This document shows, one piece after another, positions 1 to 8,213 of a stretch of 64,000 bases of DNA (its first letter is position 1; every line of letters starts with the position of its first letter). The notes under the pieces are model-generated. The model was not told where the DNA came from. It did not search any database and worked only from the letters and a program-made list of their open reading frames with translations. The position numbers and the translations under genes were made by a program. The stretch is from CAMDPA01 sp965223035 (GTDB taxonomy: Bacteria; Pseudomonadota; Alphaproteobacteria; Rhizobiales; Hyphomicrobiaceae), in contig OZ244980.1 in assembly GCA_965223035.1 (NCBI GenBank), positions 2,294,001 through 2,358,000 of the forward strand, read 5' to 3'.

Positions 1-53
1 CGTTCCGTGCCGATCACGCGCATGAGTGATCAGAATCCTGCGAGGGGATGGCG

Positions 54-788
54 ATGCGATATGAGCTTTATTATTGGCCCTCTATCCAGGGCCGCGGAGA
101 ATTTGTTCGACTGGCGCTAGAGGAGGCCGGCGCCGATTACATCGATGTGGCTCGCGGCGGGACCGGTGGCAAAGCCGGCCGGGCGGCGGTGTTGGACCTG
201 GTCGATGCCACAACCATCGAGCGGCCGGCCTTCGCGCCACCGGTGTTGAAGGCCGGCCGTCAGATCATCTCTCAAACAGCCAATATCCTGATGTTTCTGG
301 GTGACCGCCATAAATTGGCACCACGGACGGACAGCGGCCGGCTGTGGGCCAATCAACTGCAGTTGACGATCACAGATTTTGTCCTGGAGGTCCACGACAC
401 GCACCACCCGATTGCCAACAGTCTTTATTACGAGGATCAGAAGACGGAGGCGAAACGCCGAACGGATACCTTTCTCAGCCTGCGAGCAGCCAAATATCTT
501 GGTTATTTCGAGAAGGTGCTGCAGCGCAATCCGGCGGGCGATGCAAATTTGATCGGCGCGCGATTGAGCTATCCGGACCTGTCGCTGTTTCAGATCGTCG
601 CCGGCATGCGCTATGCGTTTCCCAAAGCCATGCGACGGCTGGAACGTAAGCTGCCGTTGGTGGTCGCCTTGCACGACCGCATCGCCGAGCGCCCGCGGAT
701 TGCGGCCTACCTGGCTTCACCACGCCGGATTGCGTTTAACGAGGACGGCATCTTCCGCCATTATCCCGAGCTGGAAGCCAAGAGATGA
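54..788 (+). CDS. Glutathione S-transferase family protein
   Basis: Cytosolic GST-fold protein of about 244 residues. The N-terminus reads YELYYWPSIQGRGEFVRLAL, the beta-alpha start of the thioredoxin-like GST domain with its Tyr near residue 6. An SQTANILMFLG segment follows, matching the glutathione gamma-glutamyl site (normally E/Q-S), and the rest is the all-helical C-terminal domain ending in an NEDGIFRHYPELE-like tail. The family conjugates or transfers glutathione; the substrate is unknown. An ATG at 48 is in frame, but GAGGGG at 42-47 lies 6 nt before the ATG at 54, so 54 is preferred. It stands alone, 287 nt before an ABC cluster in the same direction. Confidence 0.85.
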   Translation: MRYELYYWPSIQGRGEFVRLALEEAGADYIDVARGGTGGKAGRAAVLDLVDATTIERPAFAPPVLKAGRQIISQTANILMFLGDRHKLAPRTDSGRLWANQLQLTITDFVLEVHDTHHPIANSLYYEDQKTEAKRRTDTFLSLRAAKYLGYFEKVLQRNPAGDANLIGARLSYPDLSLFQIVAGMRYAFPKAMRRLERKLPLVVALHDRIAERPRIAAYLASPRRIAFNEDGIFRHYPELEAKR

Positions 789-1075
789 TACGGTCTGGCA
801 TGGGGCTCAGCGCTGACGGCAGGCACGGCATCGCAGCGCCGACGCGTACCGATGCCCGGCCGCCTGGAGATCCGCAGCGACAAGCGGAAGGTTTGGCCTG
901 ACTTGCAAACATGCCAGAATGACATTAGCCGATGGGCGTAACGTCGGTTTGCCGGGTCCACGCAACCGCTCGCCATGCCGCTCGACGCAGCGACAGGGCA
1001 GATGGTCTGGACAAGACCTGAAAAATGAATGCTGGCCGCGCGGGCTGGCTTAGCACGCAAAGGGAGTGAAAGCGC

Positions 1076-2089
1076 ATGACGAGACCAATTGTGGGCATGG
1101 CTGTCGGCCTGCTGGCCGCTACCGCCATCACGGGTGGATCGGCTTTTGCCGACAAGGAGCTGCGCGTTGGCGCGGCCAGCAACATCGGTGGCATGATTGT
1201 GTTCGTTGCGCAGGACAAGGGCTTTTTTGCCAAGCATGGGCTCGATGCCAAAGTCGTCGTGCGCAACACCGGTGCGGCACTCACTAAGTCGCTGCGCGCC
1301 GGGCAGATCGATTTCGCTCCAGCTGCATTCACCAATCTTCCGGTGGCGCTGGAAAAGGGGCTCAAGCTGAAGGGCGTGGTTGGCTACCTCGGCGCCTCCT
1401 ACTCTAAACCCTCGCACGACGGCAACGTCGGTATCGCGGTGCGCGCCGAATCGGGCATCACATCGCCGGCGGACCTGAAAGGCAAGAAGGTCGGGGTGAC
1501 GTTTGGCTCGACCGTGGATCTTTACCTGCGGCAATATCTGGTCGCCAACAACATGACGATCAAAGATATCACGCGGGTCAATGTGCGCCCGCCGAGCCTG
1601 GTCTCGATCCTCGACTCCGGCGGTGTCGACGCGATCGTGGCCTGGGAGCCTAATCTGACGCGCGCGCTCGACAAGGTTGAAGGCGCGTCGTTGCTGGTGC
1701 GCGGCGGCGGGCATGTGTGCTTTTGCGCCGTCATGCACGGCCAACCCGATACCGTCTACCAAGACCGCGCCCGCACCCAGGCCTTCGTCAACGCCATGGC
1801 GGAGGCGGCCAGGTATTTGCGTGATCCGAAAAATCGCGACGAGGTGGCGAAGATCGGTGCACGTTTCGTGCGCGGCATGACGCCAGATTTGGTCAAACGA
1901 ACGATCCAACATGTCGTCTATGACGCGCGGATCGGAGGCGGGACCGCGGAGGCGTTCAACGTCTCCGTCAAACAACTGATCAGGCAAAAACGCATGAAGA
2001 AGCCCTACGATCCGGCCAACTACCTGGACACCAGCTTCATCGGCGAGACCATGAAGCAGCACCCGGATTGGTTCGCCGATCTGAAATAA
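1076..2089 (+). CDS. ABC transporter substrate-binding protein, SsuA/NMT1 type
   Basis: Periplasmic binding protein of 337 aa. A signal peptide covers roughly residues 1-25 (hydrophobic core GLLAATAITGG, cut after AFA). The mature part has the NMT1/SsuA pattern: an LRVGAASNIGGMIVFVAQDKGFF-like start, a SLRAGQIDFAPAAF segment and a DLKGKKVGVTFGS motif at the hinge. The family binds taurine, sulfonates, nitrate, thiamine precursors or aromatic acids; which one cannot be told here. AGGGAG at 1061-1066 precedes the ATG by 9 nt. It opens a cluster with an ATPase and two permeases, so it is the ligand receptor of that importer. Confidence 0.9.
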   Translation: MTRPIVGMAVGLLAATAITGGSAFADKELRVGAASNIGGMIVFVAQDKGFFAKHGLDAKVVVRNTGAALTKSLRAGQIDFAPAAFTNLPVALEKGLKLKGVVGYLGASYSKPSHDGNVGIAVRAESGITSPADLKGKKVGVTFGSTVDLYLRQYLVANNMTIKDITRVNVRPPSLVSILDSGGVDAIVAWEPNLTRALDKVEGASLLVRGGGHVCFCAVMHGQPDTVYQDRARTQAFVNAMAEAARYLRDPKNRDEVAKIGARFVRGMTPDLVKRTIQHVVYDARIGGGTAEAFNVSVKQLIRQKRMKKPYDPANYLDTSFIGETMKQHPDWFADLK

Positions 2090-2181
2090 TGTGGTCGCAC
2101 GAGCGCCGGTCGCGTCGGTGGGCCAAATTGGACCTCGCCGGCGCGATTGGTTTGTTTGCCTGACGCCCGGTCGGACCCGCC

Positions 2182-2973
2182 ATGGTTGCCAAACTCGTGG
2201 TTCAGCACCTGACCCATTATTACCCCGATGAGTATACGGGGGAAACGGTGCACGCGCTTGAGGATATCAATCTGGAGATCCAAGAAGGCGAATTCGTTGC
2301 GGTGGTTGGACCCAGCGGCTGTGGTAAGTCAACCTTGCTCAACATTCTGGCGGGGCTGCTGCCTTACCGCCAAGGTGTGGTTCAGGTGGACGGTCATGAC
2401 GTGAAGGGACCGGGTCCGGATCGCGGTGTCGTGTTCCAAGAGCACGCGATCCTGCCGTGGCGCACCGTGTCGCGCAATATCGGTCACGGCTTGGAAATTC
2501 GCGGCGTGCCACGTCAGCAGCGGGCCAAGCGGGTGCAGGATTTCGTCGACTTGGTCGGTCTCACCGGGTTCGAGAACAAGTATCCCCATGAATTGTCCGG
2601 CGGCATGAAGCAGCGCTGCGCGGTGGCTCGCACGCTGTGTGCGGATCCCGTCGTTATGCTGATGGATGAGCCGTTTGCCGCCGTGGACGCGCAAACGCGG
2701 ATCACGCTGCAAGAGGAGCTGAACCGCATCGCCATCGCCACGCGCAAGACCATTCTCTTTATCACCCACTCGGTGGAGGAGGCAGCGTTCTTGGCGGATC
2801 GCTGCATCGTCTTTACCGCGCGGCCAGGGCGGGTACGAACGGTGGTGCGCATCGATATTCCACGACAGAGCCGGATTTGGAAAGACATGAACGCCAGCGC
2901 CCAATTTAGAAATGCGCGCGACGAAATCTTAAGGTTGGTGCGCGACGAGGTCACCCATGCCGTCGAGGAGTAG
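2182..2973 (+). CDS. ABC transporter ATP-binding protein, SsuB/TauB type
   Basis: Cytoplasmic ATPase of 263 aa that drives the importer. Walker A GPSGCGKST lies near residues 43-51, the Q-loop in VVFQEHAILPW, the signature as LSGGMKQRCAVART and Walker B as VVMLMDEPFAAVD, with the H-loop in FITHSVEEA. This set is typical of nitrate/sulfonate/taurine ABC ATPases. The 3' end overlaps the start of the next permease gene by 17 nt, which indicates translational coupling. All catalytic motifs are intact. Confidence 0.93.
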   Translation: MVAKLVVQHLTHYYPDEYTGETVHALEDINLEIQEGEFVAVVGPSGCGKSTLLNILAGLLPYRQGVVQVDGHDVKGPGPDRGVVFQEHAILPWRTVSRNIGHGLEIRGVPRQQRAKRVQDFVDLVGLTGFENKYPHELSGGMKQRCAVARTLCADPVVMLMDEPFAAVDAQTRITLQEELNRIAIATRKTILFITHSVEEAAFLADRCIVFTARPGRVRTVVRIDIPRQSRIWKDMNASAQFRNARDEILRLVRDEVTHAVEE

Positions 2974-3769
2974 GGCGGGTCTTCGGCGCGGGTCCTGGCA
3001 TCACTGGCCGCTCGCAGGTGCGATCAAGACATCGATCGCAATCGTGTTGATCTTGGTGGTTTGGTCCATCACGTCAGCCTTGATCGAGAACCCCCAGCGC
3101 TATCTGCCATCGCCTCTGGACGTCGCGTACTCGTCGGTCGACATGATCCGTAAGGGATTGTTGCCGAGCTTTTTTGGCGACACGCTGGTCCGGCTTATCG
3201 TCGGTAGCACCATCGGGCTAGCGCTCGGAATCCCGTTCGGATTGCTGCTCGGCATCAACCGAACCATCGCTGACATGTTCTACCCGATCATGAATTTCTT
3301 TCAGTCGGTTTCCGGAATTGCGATTTTTCCGATTGTGGTGGTGTGGTGGGGGAATAGCGAGAAAACGGTTTTTGCCATCATCCTTTACACGGCGTTCTTT
3401 CCGATCGCTTTTACGGTGCTGGCGGGCGTGCGCGAGATACCGCTCAAATATATCCAAGCGGTCCGTACATTGGGCGCCAGTCGCTATCAAGTGATCAGGG
3501 ATGTGCTGCTGCCGGGCGCCATGCCGCATATCGCGACGGGCGCGCGCTTGAGCATCGGCTTTGCCTGGCGCGCGGTGATCGCCGGCGAGATGCTGGCCGG
3601 GCGCGAAGGACTGGGCTGGATGATCTTTACGGCGCAGGACGCCGACCAGACGGCGCAAGTGATCCTCGGCATGATACTGATCGGCGTCACCTGGATTGTG
3701 TTGGACCATTATCTGTTGCGACCGTTTGAAGTCGATACCATCGAGCGGTGGGGGATGGTGCAGCGATGA
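2957..3769 (+). CDS. ABC transporter permease (first of two)
   Basis: Inner-membrane permease of 270 aa with about six hydrophobic segments. The cytoplasmic coupling (EAA) loop is visible as TLGASRYQVIRDVLLPGAMP, as expected in SsuC/TauC-type permeases. The start overlaps the ATPase gene by 17 nt and the stop overlaps the next start as ATGA. The presence of a second, different permease gene directly downstream suggests a heterodimeric translocation channel, whereas SsuABC systems usually have one permease gene. Confidence 0.9.
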   Translation: MPSRSRAGLRRGSWHHWPLAGAIKTSIAIVLILVVWSITSALIENPQRYLPSPLDVAYSSVDMIRKGLLPSFFGDTLVRLIVGSTIGLALGIPFGLLLGINRTIADMFYPIMNFFQSVSGIAIFPIVVVWWGNSEKTVFAIILYTAFFPIAFTVLAGVREIPLKYIQAVRTLGASRYQVIRDVLLPGAMPHIATGARLSIGFAWRAVIAGEMLAGREGLGWMIFTAQDADQTAQVILGMILIGVTWIVLDHYLLRPFEVDTIERWGMVQR

Positions 3770-4626
3770 CCGCCGTCGGCCGCCTCAGCCATGCGATGCA
3801 ACGCCGGTTTGGTCGGCAAAACTTGCGGCAGCTCATTCTCGGCTTGATCCCGTTCGTGGTGCTGCTGGTGCTGTGGCAAATGAACACGACCTTCGGCTGG
3901 CTGCCCGAGGTGTTCATCCCGTCCATTAGCTCGGTGATCGAGGCCGCGGTCACGTTGCAGGACGGCTGTCCAGGCCTAGTCGGCGTTGTGGTGATGGACC
4001 AAAGTTGCATGCTGACCAATAACATCATCTCCAGCGTTGGTCGGGTGGCTTTGGCGGCGTTGGTCGGCGTACCAGCTGGGATCGCGCTCGGGTTGTTGGC
4101 GGGCATGAACCGCCCGGTCTCCGAGGTGCTGGAGCCGATCGGCATCTTTGCCAATTCGATCTCCGGGATCGCTTGGATCCCGCTTGCCATCGTTTGGTTC
4201 GGGGTCGGCTGGTTGACCACCCTTTTCATCATGCTGAACACGATCTTTTGGCTGATCTTTTTTAATGCGATGATGGGGGTAAGGAGTATCTCCAAGGTCT
4301 ATGAAAACTCGGTTTTGACGCTCGGTGGGAGCCGTTGGCAGGTGATTACCCAGGTCTATTTGCCGGGTGCGATGCCGAGCATCATTTCCGGCATGCGCAT
4401 GTCGATTGGCTTTGGCTGGCGGGCGTTGATCGCGGCTGAGATGATCGGTGGCGATAGCGGGCTCGGATTTATGATATTTACGTCCGCTGAGGAATTCAGC
4501 ATCGAGCGGGTGTTTCTCGGCGTCATCATCATCTCGATTATTTTTCTGTCGATGGACCGGTATCTACTGGTGCCGCTGGAAAAGTGGACGATCCATCGTT
4601 GGGGGTTGGTCTGGAAACCGACGTAA
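3766..4626 (+). CDS. ABC transporter permease (second of two)
   Basis: Inner-membrane permease of 286 aa with the coupling motif TLGGSRWQVITQVYLPGAMP. The ATG at 3766 overlaps the upstream TGA (ATGA), which is preferred over an in-frame ATG at 3748. Between the first and second membrane segments there is an enlarged loop at about residues 64-88 holding Cys68 and Cys81, not usual at this point in the family. The loop should face the periplasm, so a disulfide or a docking extension for the binding protein is possible. It is likely the heterodimer partner of the preceding permease. Confidence 0.9.
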   Translation: MTAVGRLSHAMQRRFGRQNLRQLILGLIPFVVLLVLWQMNTTFGWLPEVFIPSISSVIEAAVTLQDGCPGLVGVVVMDQSCMLTNNIISSVGRVALAALVGVPAGIALGLLAGMNRPVSEVLEPIGIFANSISGIAWIPLAIVWFGVGWLTTLFIMLNTIFWLIFFNAMMGVRSISKVYENSVLTLGGSRWQVITQVYLPGAMPSIISGMRMSIGFGWRALIAAEMIGGDSGLGFMIFTSAEEFSIERVFLGVIIISIIFLSMDRYLLVPLEKWTIHRWGLVWKPT

Positions 4627-4646
4627 GGCGGTAAGGCGGGTGTTGA

Positions 4647-5015
4647 ATGGCCATTCAAGGACACCAGGCGCCGGCGCAGCAGCGGCGCTGGTACCAGCGG
4701 CGCGATGTCAGGTTTTTGATTGTCGTTGCCGTGCTGATCGGCGGCTATTGGAGCTGGGGCGTGATCACCGGCCCGTCACGCATGAGCGCGGCGCTGAAGG
4801 CTGCGCTGGGCAAAGACGCCAAGCGCCTCAACATCGTGGTGACGACCAAGTTTGCGCCTGAACAGTTCCACCTCGGCATCTATCAGCGGATGGGAACGAT
4901 CCGCGGCACACAGGACAATGCGACCACGGTGTTTCGGGTGCGCCCGCACGACGTCCGCAGCTTATCGCGCCATTATTGGGTGGAGCGTATCGACTTGGCG
5001 GCGACGCCACGATGA
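4647..5015 (+). CDS. Small single-pass membrane protein in the ABC operon
   Basis: A 122-residue protein I do not recognise. A basic N-terminal tail (about residues 1-22, rich in Q and R) is followed by one hydrophobic segment, FLIVVAVLIGGYWSWGVIT (about 23-41). A soluble domain follows that contains NIVVTTKFAPEQFHLGIYQ and then RVRPHDVRSLSRHYWVERID. The topology suggests a membrane anchor with the domain outside. It lies 20 nt after the second permease gene and in the same direction, so it is probably cotranscribed and may be an accessory of the importer. Confidence 0.65.
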   Translation: MAIQGHQAPAQQRRWYQRRDVRFLIVVAVLIGGYWSWGVITGPSRMSAALKAALGKDAKRLNIVVTTKFAPEQFHLGIYQRMGTIRGTQDNATTVFRVRPHDVRSLSRHYWVERIDLAATPR

Positions 5016-5114
5016 CACATGAGATCGGTTGCGGAGCATGAGCACGGGTTGGCACACTGACCGCGCCAGCGGATCTGGCACTGATACACCTATACGCCAG
5101 CGGAGGACGGCCAC

Positions 5115-6245
5115 ATGACACGACAAACGAAGGAGATCGGTCTCGCTATCATCGGGTGCGGCACGATCGGTCGGATCCGCGCAGAGCTGGCGCGCGATTA
5201 CCCCGGCGTCGGTTGGATCGGATTGTGCGATCTGAAGTCGGACCTGGGTGAGCGATTGAAGACGGACTGCAATGCGGATTTCTTCTGCAACGACTATCGC
5301 GCGTTGCTTCGGCGGCCCGAGGTCACGGCCGCCATCATCGCCACCGATGAGAACTTCCACTTCGATCCGACCATGGCGGCGATCGAGCGCGGTCTTGACC
5401 TATTCATTGAAAAGCCATTGGCGACCGATGCGCGCCAATCATTGAAGATTCATCAGGCCATCGAGGCCGCGGGCATCGATGCGGTCGTCGGCTATACCCA
5501 ACGGTTTCGCCGGCGATTTCTGGTGGTCAAGGAGCGATTGGTGACCGGGCAGATTGGCGAGGTGACCTCGGTCGTCACCCGGGCGTTCATGAACCGGATG
5601 GTGCCGATCGCAACGGTCTCGCGCACGCAGGACCGCGCCAACCTGACGCCGATGGTGGTCTCTGGCACCCACAGCCTCGATATGTGCATGTGGTTGATGG
5701 AAGGCAAAACGCCAGTGTCGGTGTTCGCGCAGTCGACCGACAAGGCTCTCGGTGCTTGGGGCACCAAGGATTCCACGTTCGGCATCTTCACGATGGATGA
5801 CGGCACGATTTGGAGCATGAACATCAGTTGGGCCTTGCCCGTCGTTTGGCCCGGAGCCGTCTACGGAATCGAAATCGGCATCGTCGGCACATTGGGGGTG
5901 ATCGACATCGAGGATACGCACCGGGACGTGGTGCTGGCCACCGAGACGGCACAAGGTGCGGGCTACGCACCGGACGGCTTTAAGCCCGCAGCGCCTCGCC
6001 ACGTGGACTTCCTGACCAGTTACCCGCCTGGCGATATTCACGATGCTCAACTGTGGGGACCGATGCGGGAAGAAACCAACACGTGGTTTCAACGGATCTA
6101 CATGCGTCAAAAAACGCCTCACGCGACGGCCGCGGACGGGCATCGAAACTTGATGTTGACGATGGCCATGGACTTGTCGGCCAAGCGCGGTGCCCCGGTC
6201 GCATTGCCGGCCGATGCTGAAGAGTTGATGGGCGAGCTGACTTGA
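5115..6245 (+). CDS. Gfo/Idh/MocA-family oxidoreductase
   Basis: NAD(P)-dependent dehydrogenase of 376 aa. The N-terminal Rossmann fold starts GLAIIGCGTIGRIRAELARD (GxGxxG). The family motif EKPLATD (about residues 101-107) supplies the Lys and Pro of the active site. The alpha/beta C-terminal domain holds VSGTHSLDMCMWLMEG, with the His/Asp expected near the substrate. Members oxidise or reduce sugars, inositols or similar polyols. CGGAGG at 5101-5106 precedes the ATG at 5115. It follows the ABC importer by 99 nt and may act on its substrate. Confidence 0.88.
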   Translation: MTRQTKEIGLAIIGCGTIGRIRAELARDYPGVGWIGLCDLKSDLGERLKTDCNADFFCNDYRALLRRPEVTAAIIATDENFHFDPTMAAIERGLDLFIEKPLATDARQSLKIHQAIEAAGIDAVVGYTQRFRRRFLVVKERLVTGQIGEVTSVVTRAFMNRMVPIATVSRTQDRANLTPMVVSGTHSLDMCMWLMEGKTPVSVFAQSTDKALGAWGTKDSTFGIFTMDDGTIWSMNISWALPVVWPGAVYGIEIGIVGTLGVIDIEDTHRDVVLATETAQGAGYAPDGFKPAAPRHVDFLTSYPPGDIHDAQLWGPMREETNTWFQRIYMRQKTPHATAADGHRNLMLTMAMDLSAKRGAPVALPADAEELMGELT

Positions 6246-6579
6246 GGCGCGATCGAGGCGATCGTCGCCCACATATGTGCAATTTTGATCGTAATCCACT
6301 CCGGTTTCGGCATCGTTACAGTCGCGTCCATCAGCCAAAAACCGAACTGGATTTGATCATGAGAACAATGAAGAGCTTTGCGCCTGCCGTTGCGATTTGA
6401 AACGGTGATCTGTTATCGGAACAGCTGTCGCCGATCGGCTTTAGACCATGGCTGCCTTTGCCGCAACGCCGTGCCGGCCTCGTCGCCTATCCGGTCGCCC
6501 AGAACATCATGTCATCTCATGGCCGGGCGGGGAGCGGGAGGGTGCCGGTATATTCTGATACGCGGCAACCGCATGTTGA
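6246..6579. other. Intergenic stretch, no gene seen
   Basis: A 334-nt space between the convergent 3' ends of the Gfo/Idh gene and the FIST gene. No reading frame with a plausible protein was found. Positions 6521-6538 hold GGCCGGGCGGGGAGCGGG, which recurs identically at 21932-21949 as part of a composite repeat module, so this is a partial copy of that module. Confidence 0.6.
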
Positions 6580-7680
6580 TCAGAGGAACAGGGTCAGTAC
6601 GCCCGTATATCCGTAGACCCTGTCATTTGAAATTTCACCGTTGCCAAAAAAACCGGCGATGGGAAACGCGCCCAGAACGTTATGGATTGCGTCTAGCTCG
6701 TGGGAGCCATTTTCGAACAGGTTCGGTCCGCGGGCGACGCAGGAAAAATACAACCCAGCCTTGGGCGGCCGGTTGATGCGCTCGGCCAGTCTGGTGAGCA
6801 TGCGGTGCAGATCCTCAGCCGCGCTGTGGGCATCGCGGCGCACGAACATGACTCGGTCTCCGGGCGCGATCCGGTCGGCGATGACGACCAACCCGTTAGA
6901 CGGCTCGATGCCGATAAGATTTCTGACCAAATAGTCGTCGGTATCGGTACCGGTCACCGGCAAAGCGGCATGAATGTTCTTCAACCACCTTCGCGGGTCG
7001 GCTCCCTGCGCGATCCCCAGGTCTTCACACAGAATGTCCAATGCCGATTCGCCGTCGAGCGTGATCAAGATGTTGTCAGAGCCACGTTCGACCGTATGCA
7101 CCGGTCCGATCGGCGTGCAGCCTTGTGACAGGCCGACGGCGGCAACGGTCGTTTCATCGAGCAACACGCCTGATACGCCGCCGCCCACCACGCCTCCGGC
7201 AACCTGGGGAAAGTCATGCTCTGCGGCGGTTACACCGCCCACCAGATAGGCGGCATGCGCGTGCGCGAGAGAGCTGATGATTTGCGAGGCCTGTCGATTT
7301 CGTGGATCAGCGTGCACGATCGCGATGCCACCAAAGAATTGGTCGTCGGTGGCGGTGCTGACATCGTTGGGGTGCCTTATGAGCGGTAAAAGGCGAAAGC
7401 TGTTCTGGTCAAGGTCGCAGGTCAAGACGACCAGAGCCGGCCGGTCGAAGAACGCCGCGCGTGTGGTGCACACACCGGATCCGACGGTGCCGACCCAGTG
7501 CTCTACGAGCGTCTGCGCCTTGAGGTTTGCCACGATATCGTTGAGTGCGGCCCCGAGATGGTGGGTCGCGTAGACGAACCCCAGTGTGTGTCTGTGAATG
7601 TGGCCGAGTTGTCGGGCACAGCTGTCGACGAGATCTTGCCGACTGGCGTTGTGTGCGTGGGCTACGGCGTAGGTGGTCAT
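6580..7680 (-). CDS. FIST N-/C-domain sensory protein
   Basis: Protein of about 366 aa with the two FIST halves. The N-terminal half carries the HTLGFVYATHHL and VGTVGSGVCTT segments typical of FIST_N. The C-terminal half ends with CVARGPNLFENGSHELDAI and AFPIAGFFGNGEISND, typical of FIST_C with its Gly-rich GxFGNGE turn. FIST is a predicted small-ligand (possibly amino acid) sensor often linked to chemotaxis or two-component proteins. No signalling gene lies next to it here. The frame is open to 7737, but the ATG at 7680 with purines just upstream gives a more usual N-terminus (MTTYAVAHAH). Confidence 0.82.
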   Translation of the reverse strand: MTTYAVAHAHNASRQDLVDSCARQLGHIHRHTLGFVYATHHLGAALNDIVANLKAQTLVEHWVGTVGSGVCTTRAAFFDRPALVVLTCDLDQNSFRLLPLIRHPNDVSTATDDQFFGGIAIVHADPRNRQASQIISSLAHAHAAYLVGGVTAAEHDFPQVAGGVVGGGVSGVLLDETTVAAVGLSQGCTPIGPVHTVERGSDNILITLDGESALDILCEDLGIAQGADPRRWLKNIHAALPVTGTDTDDYLVRNLIGIEPSNGLVVIADRIAPGDRVMFVRRDAHSAAEDLHRMLTRLAERINRPPKAGLYFSCVARGPNLFENGSHELDAIHNVLGAFPIAGFFGNGEISNDRVYGYTGVLTLFL

Positions 7681-8213
7681 GCTCCCGTCCGTTCCAAGAT
7701 GTCCGTTTGTCATAAGCGTTGGTGCAGGCGCGTGCAATCAGTAACGGCATATCATCGCGCTGCAGAAATGCGCGGGCGTTTGCCTTATCCGGGTCCGCCT
7801 GCTTCGGGCTCGCGCCTGCTTCGACCCTGGCCGACCGGCATGGTGAAGCAGCGCTCGCCTGCCAGAAAATTTGAGTTCATGCGGATGGCCGTCGTTTGAA
7901 GTGTGGCATGCGTCAAACTCCGTCTCAGTCCCTATCGATAGTGCTGAGATGAGTGGTGGGCACGCGCAAGGCCGGCAGGCGATGCAACCCGGTCAGCCGG
8001 CGGCTGACGACGCCTCGATGATGGGTGCCATTGTTGCGCCGAGCAAATTTTCACGCAATTGTGATCACCATTCAATTAGCGTTGTCCGCTAAAGTGGCGG
8101 TCGAAAGTAGACGGATCGCAATGCGCGATGGCAAGCGCCGGGCTTAATTCGTCGTTAACAGTGTTAGGCCCGTTAAGTTCGCAGATTGGGCCCGTTGTGC
8201 AGACGTTTTTTCT
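7681..8213. other. Intergenic region between divergent genes
   Basis: A 533-nt space between the divergent FIST and Sel1 genes. It should hold both promoters, but I could not assign -35/-10 boxes with confidence. No convincing reading frame, repeat copy or RNA gene was seen. Confidence 0.4.

Noticed and set aside
761..2062. 433-codon minus-strand ORF opposite the first ABC binding-protein gene
   Set aside because: It is the complementary shadow of a clear NMT1-type gene, with composition typical of antisense frames in GC-rich DNA (rich in His, Arg and Gln).
5013..5063. Second UGA-readthrough candidate at the end of the small membrane protein gene
   Set aside because: Reading through gives only about 15 codons to the next stop, with no Cys nearby, no UxxC motif and no hairpin after the UGA.
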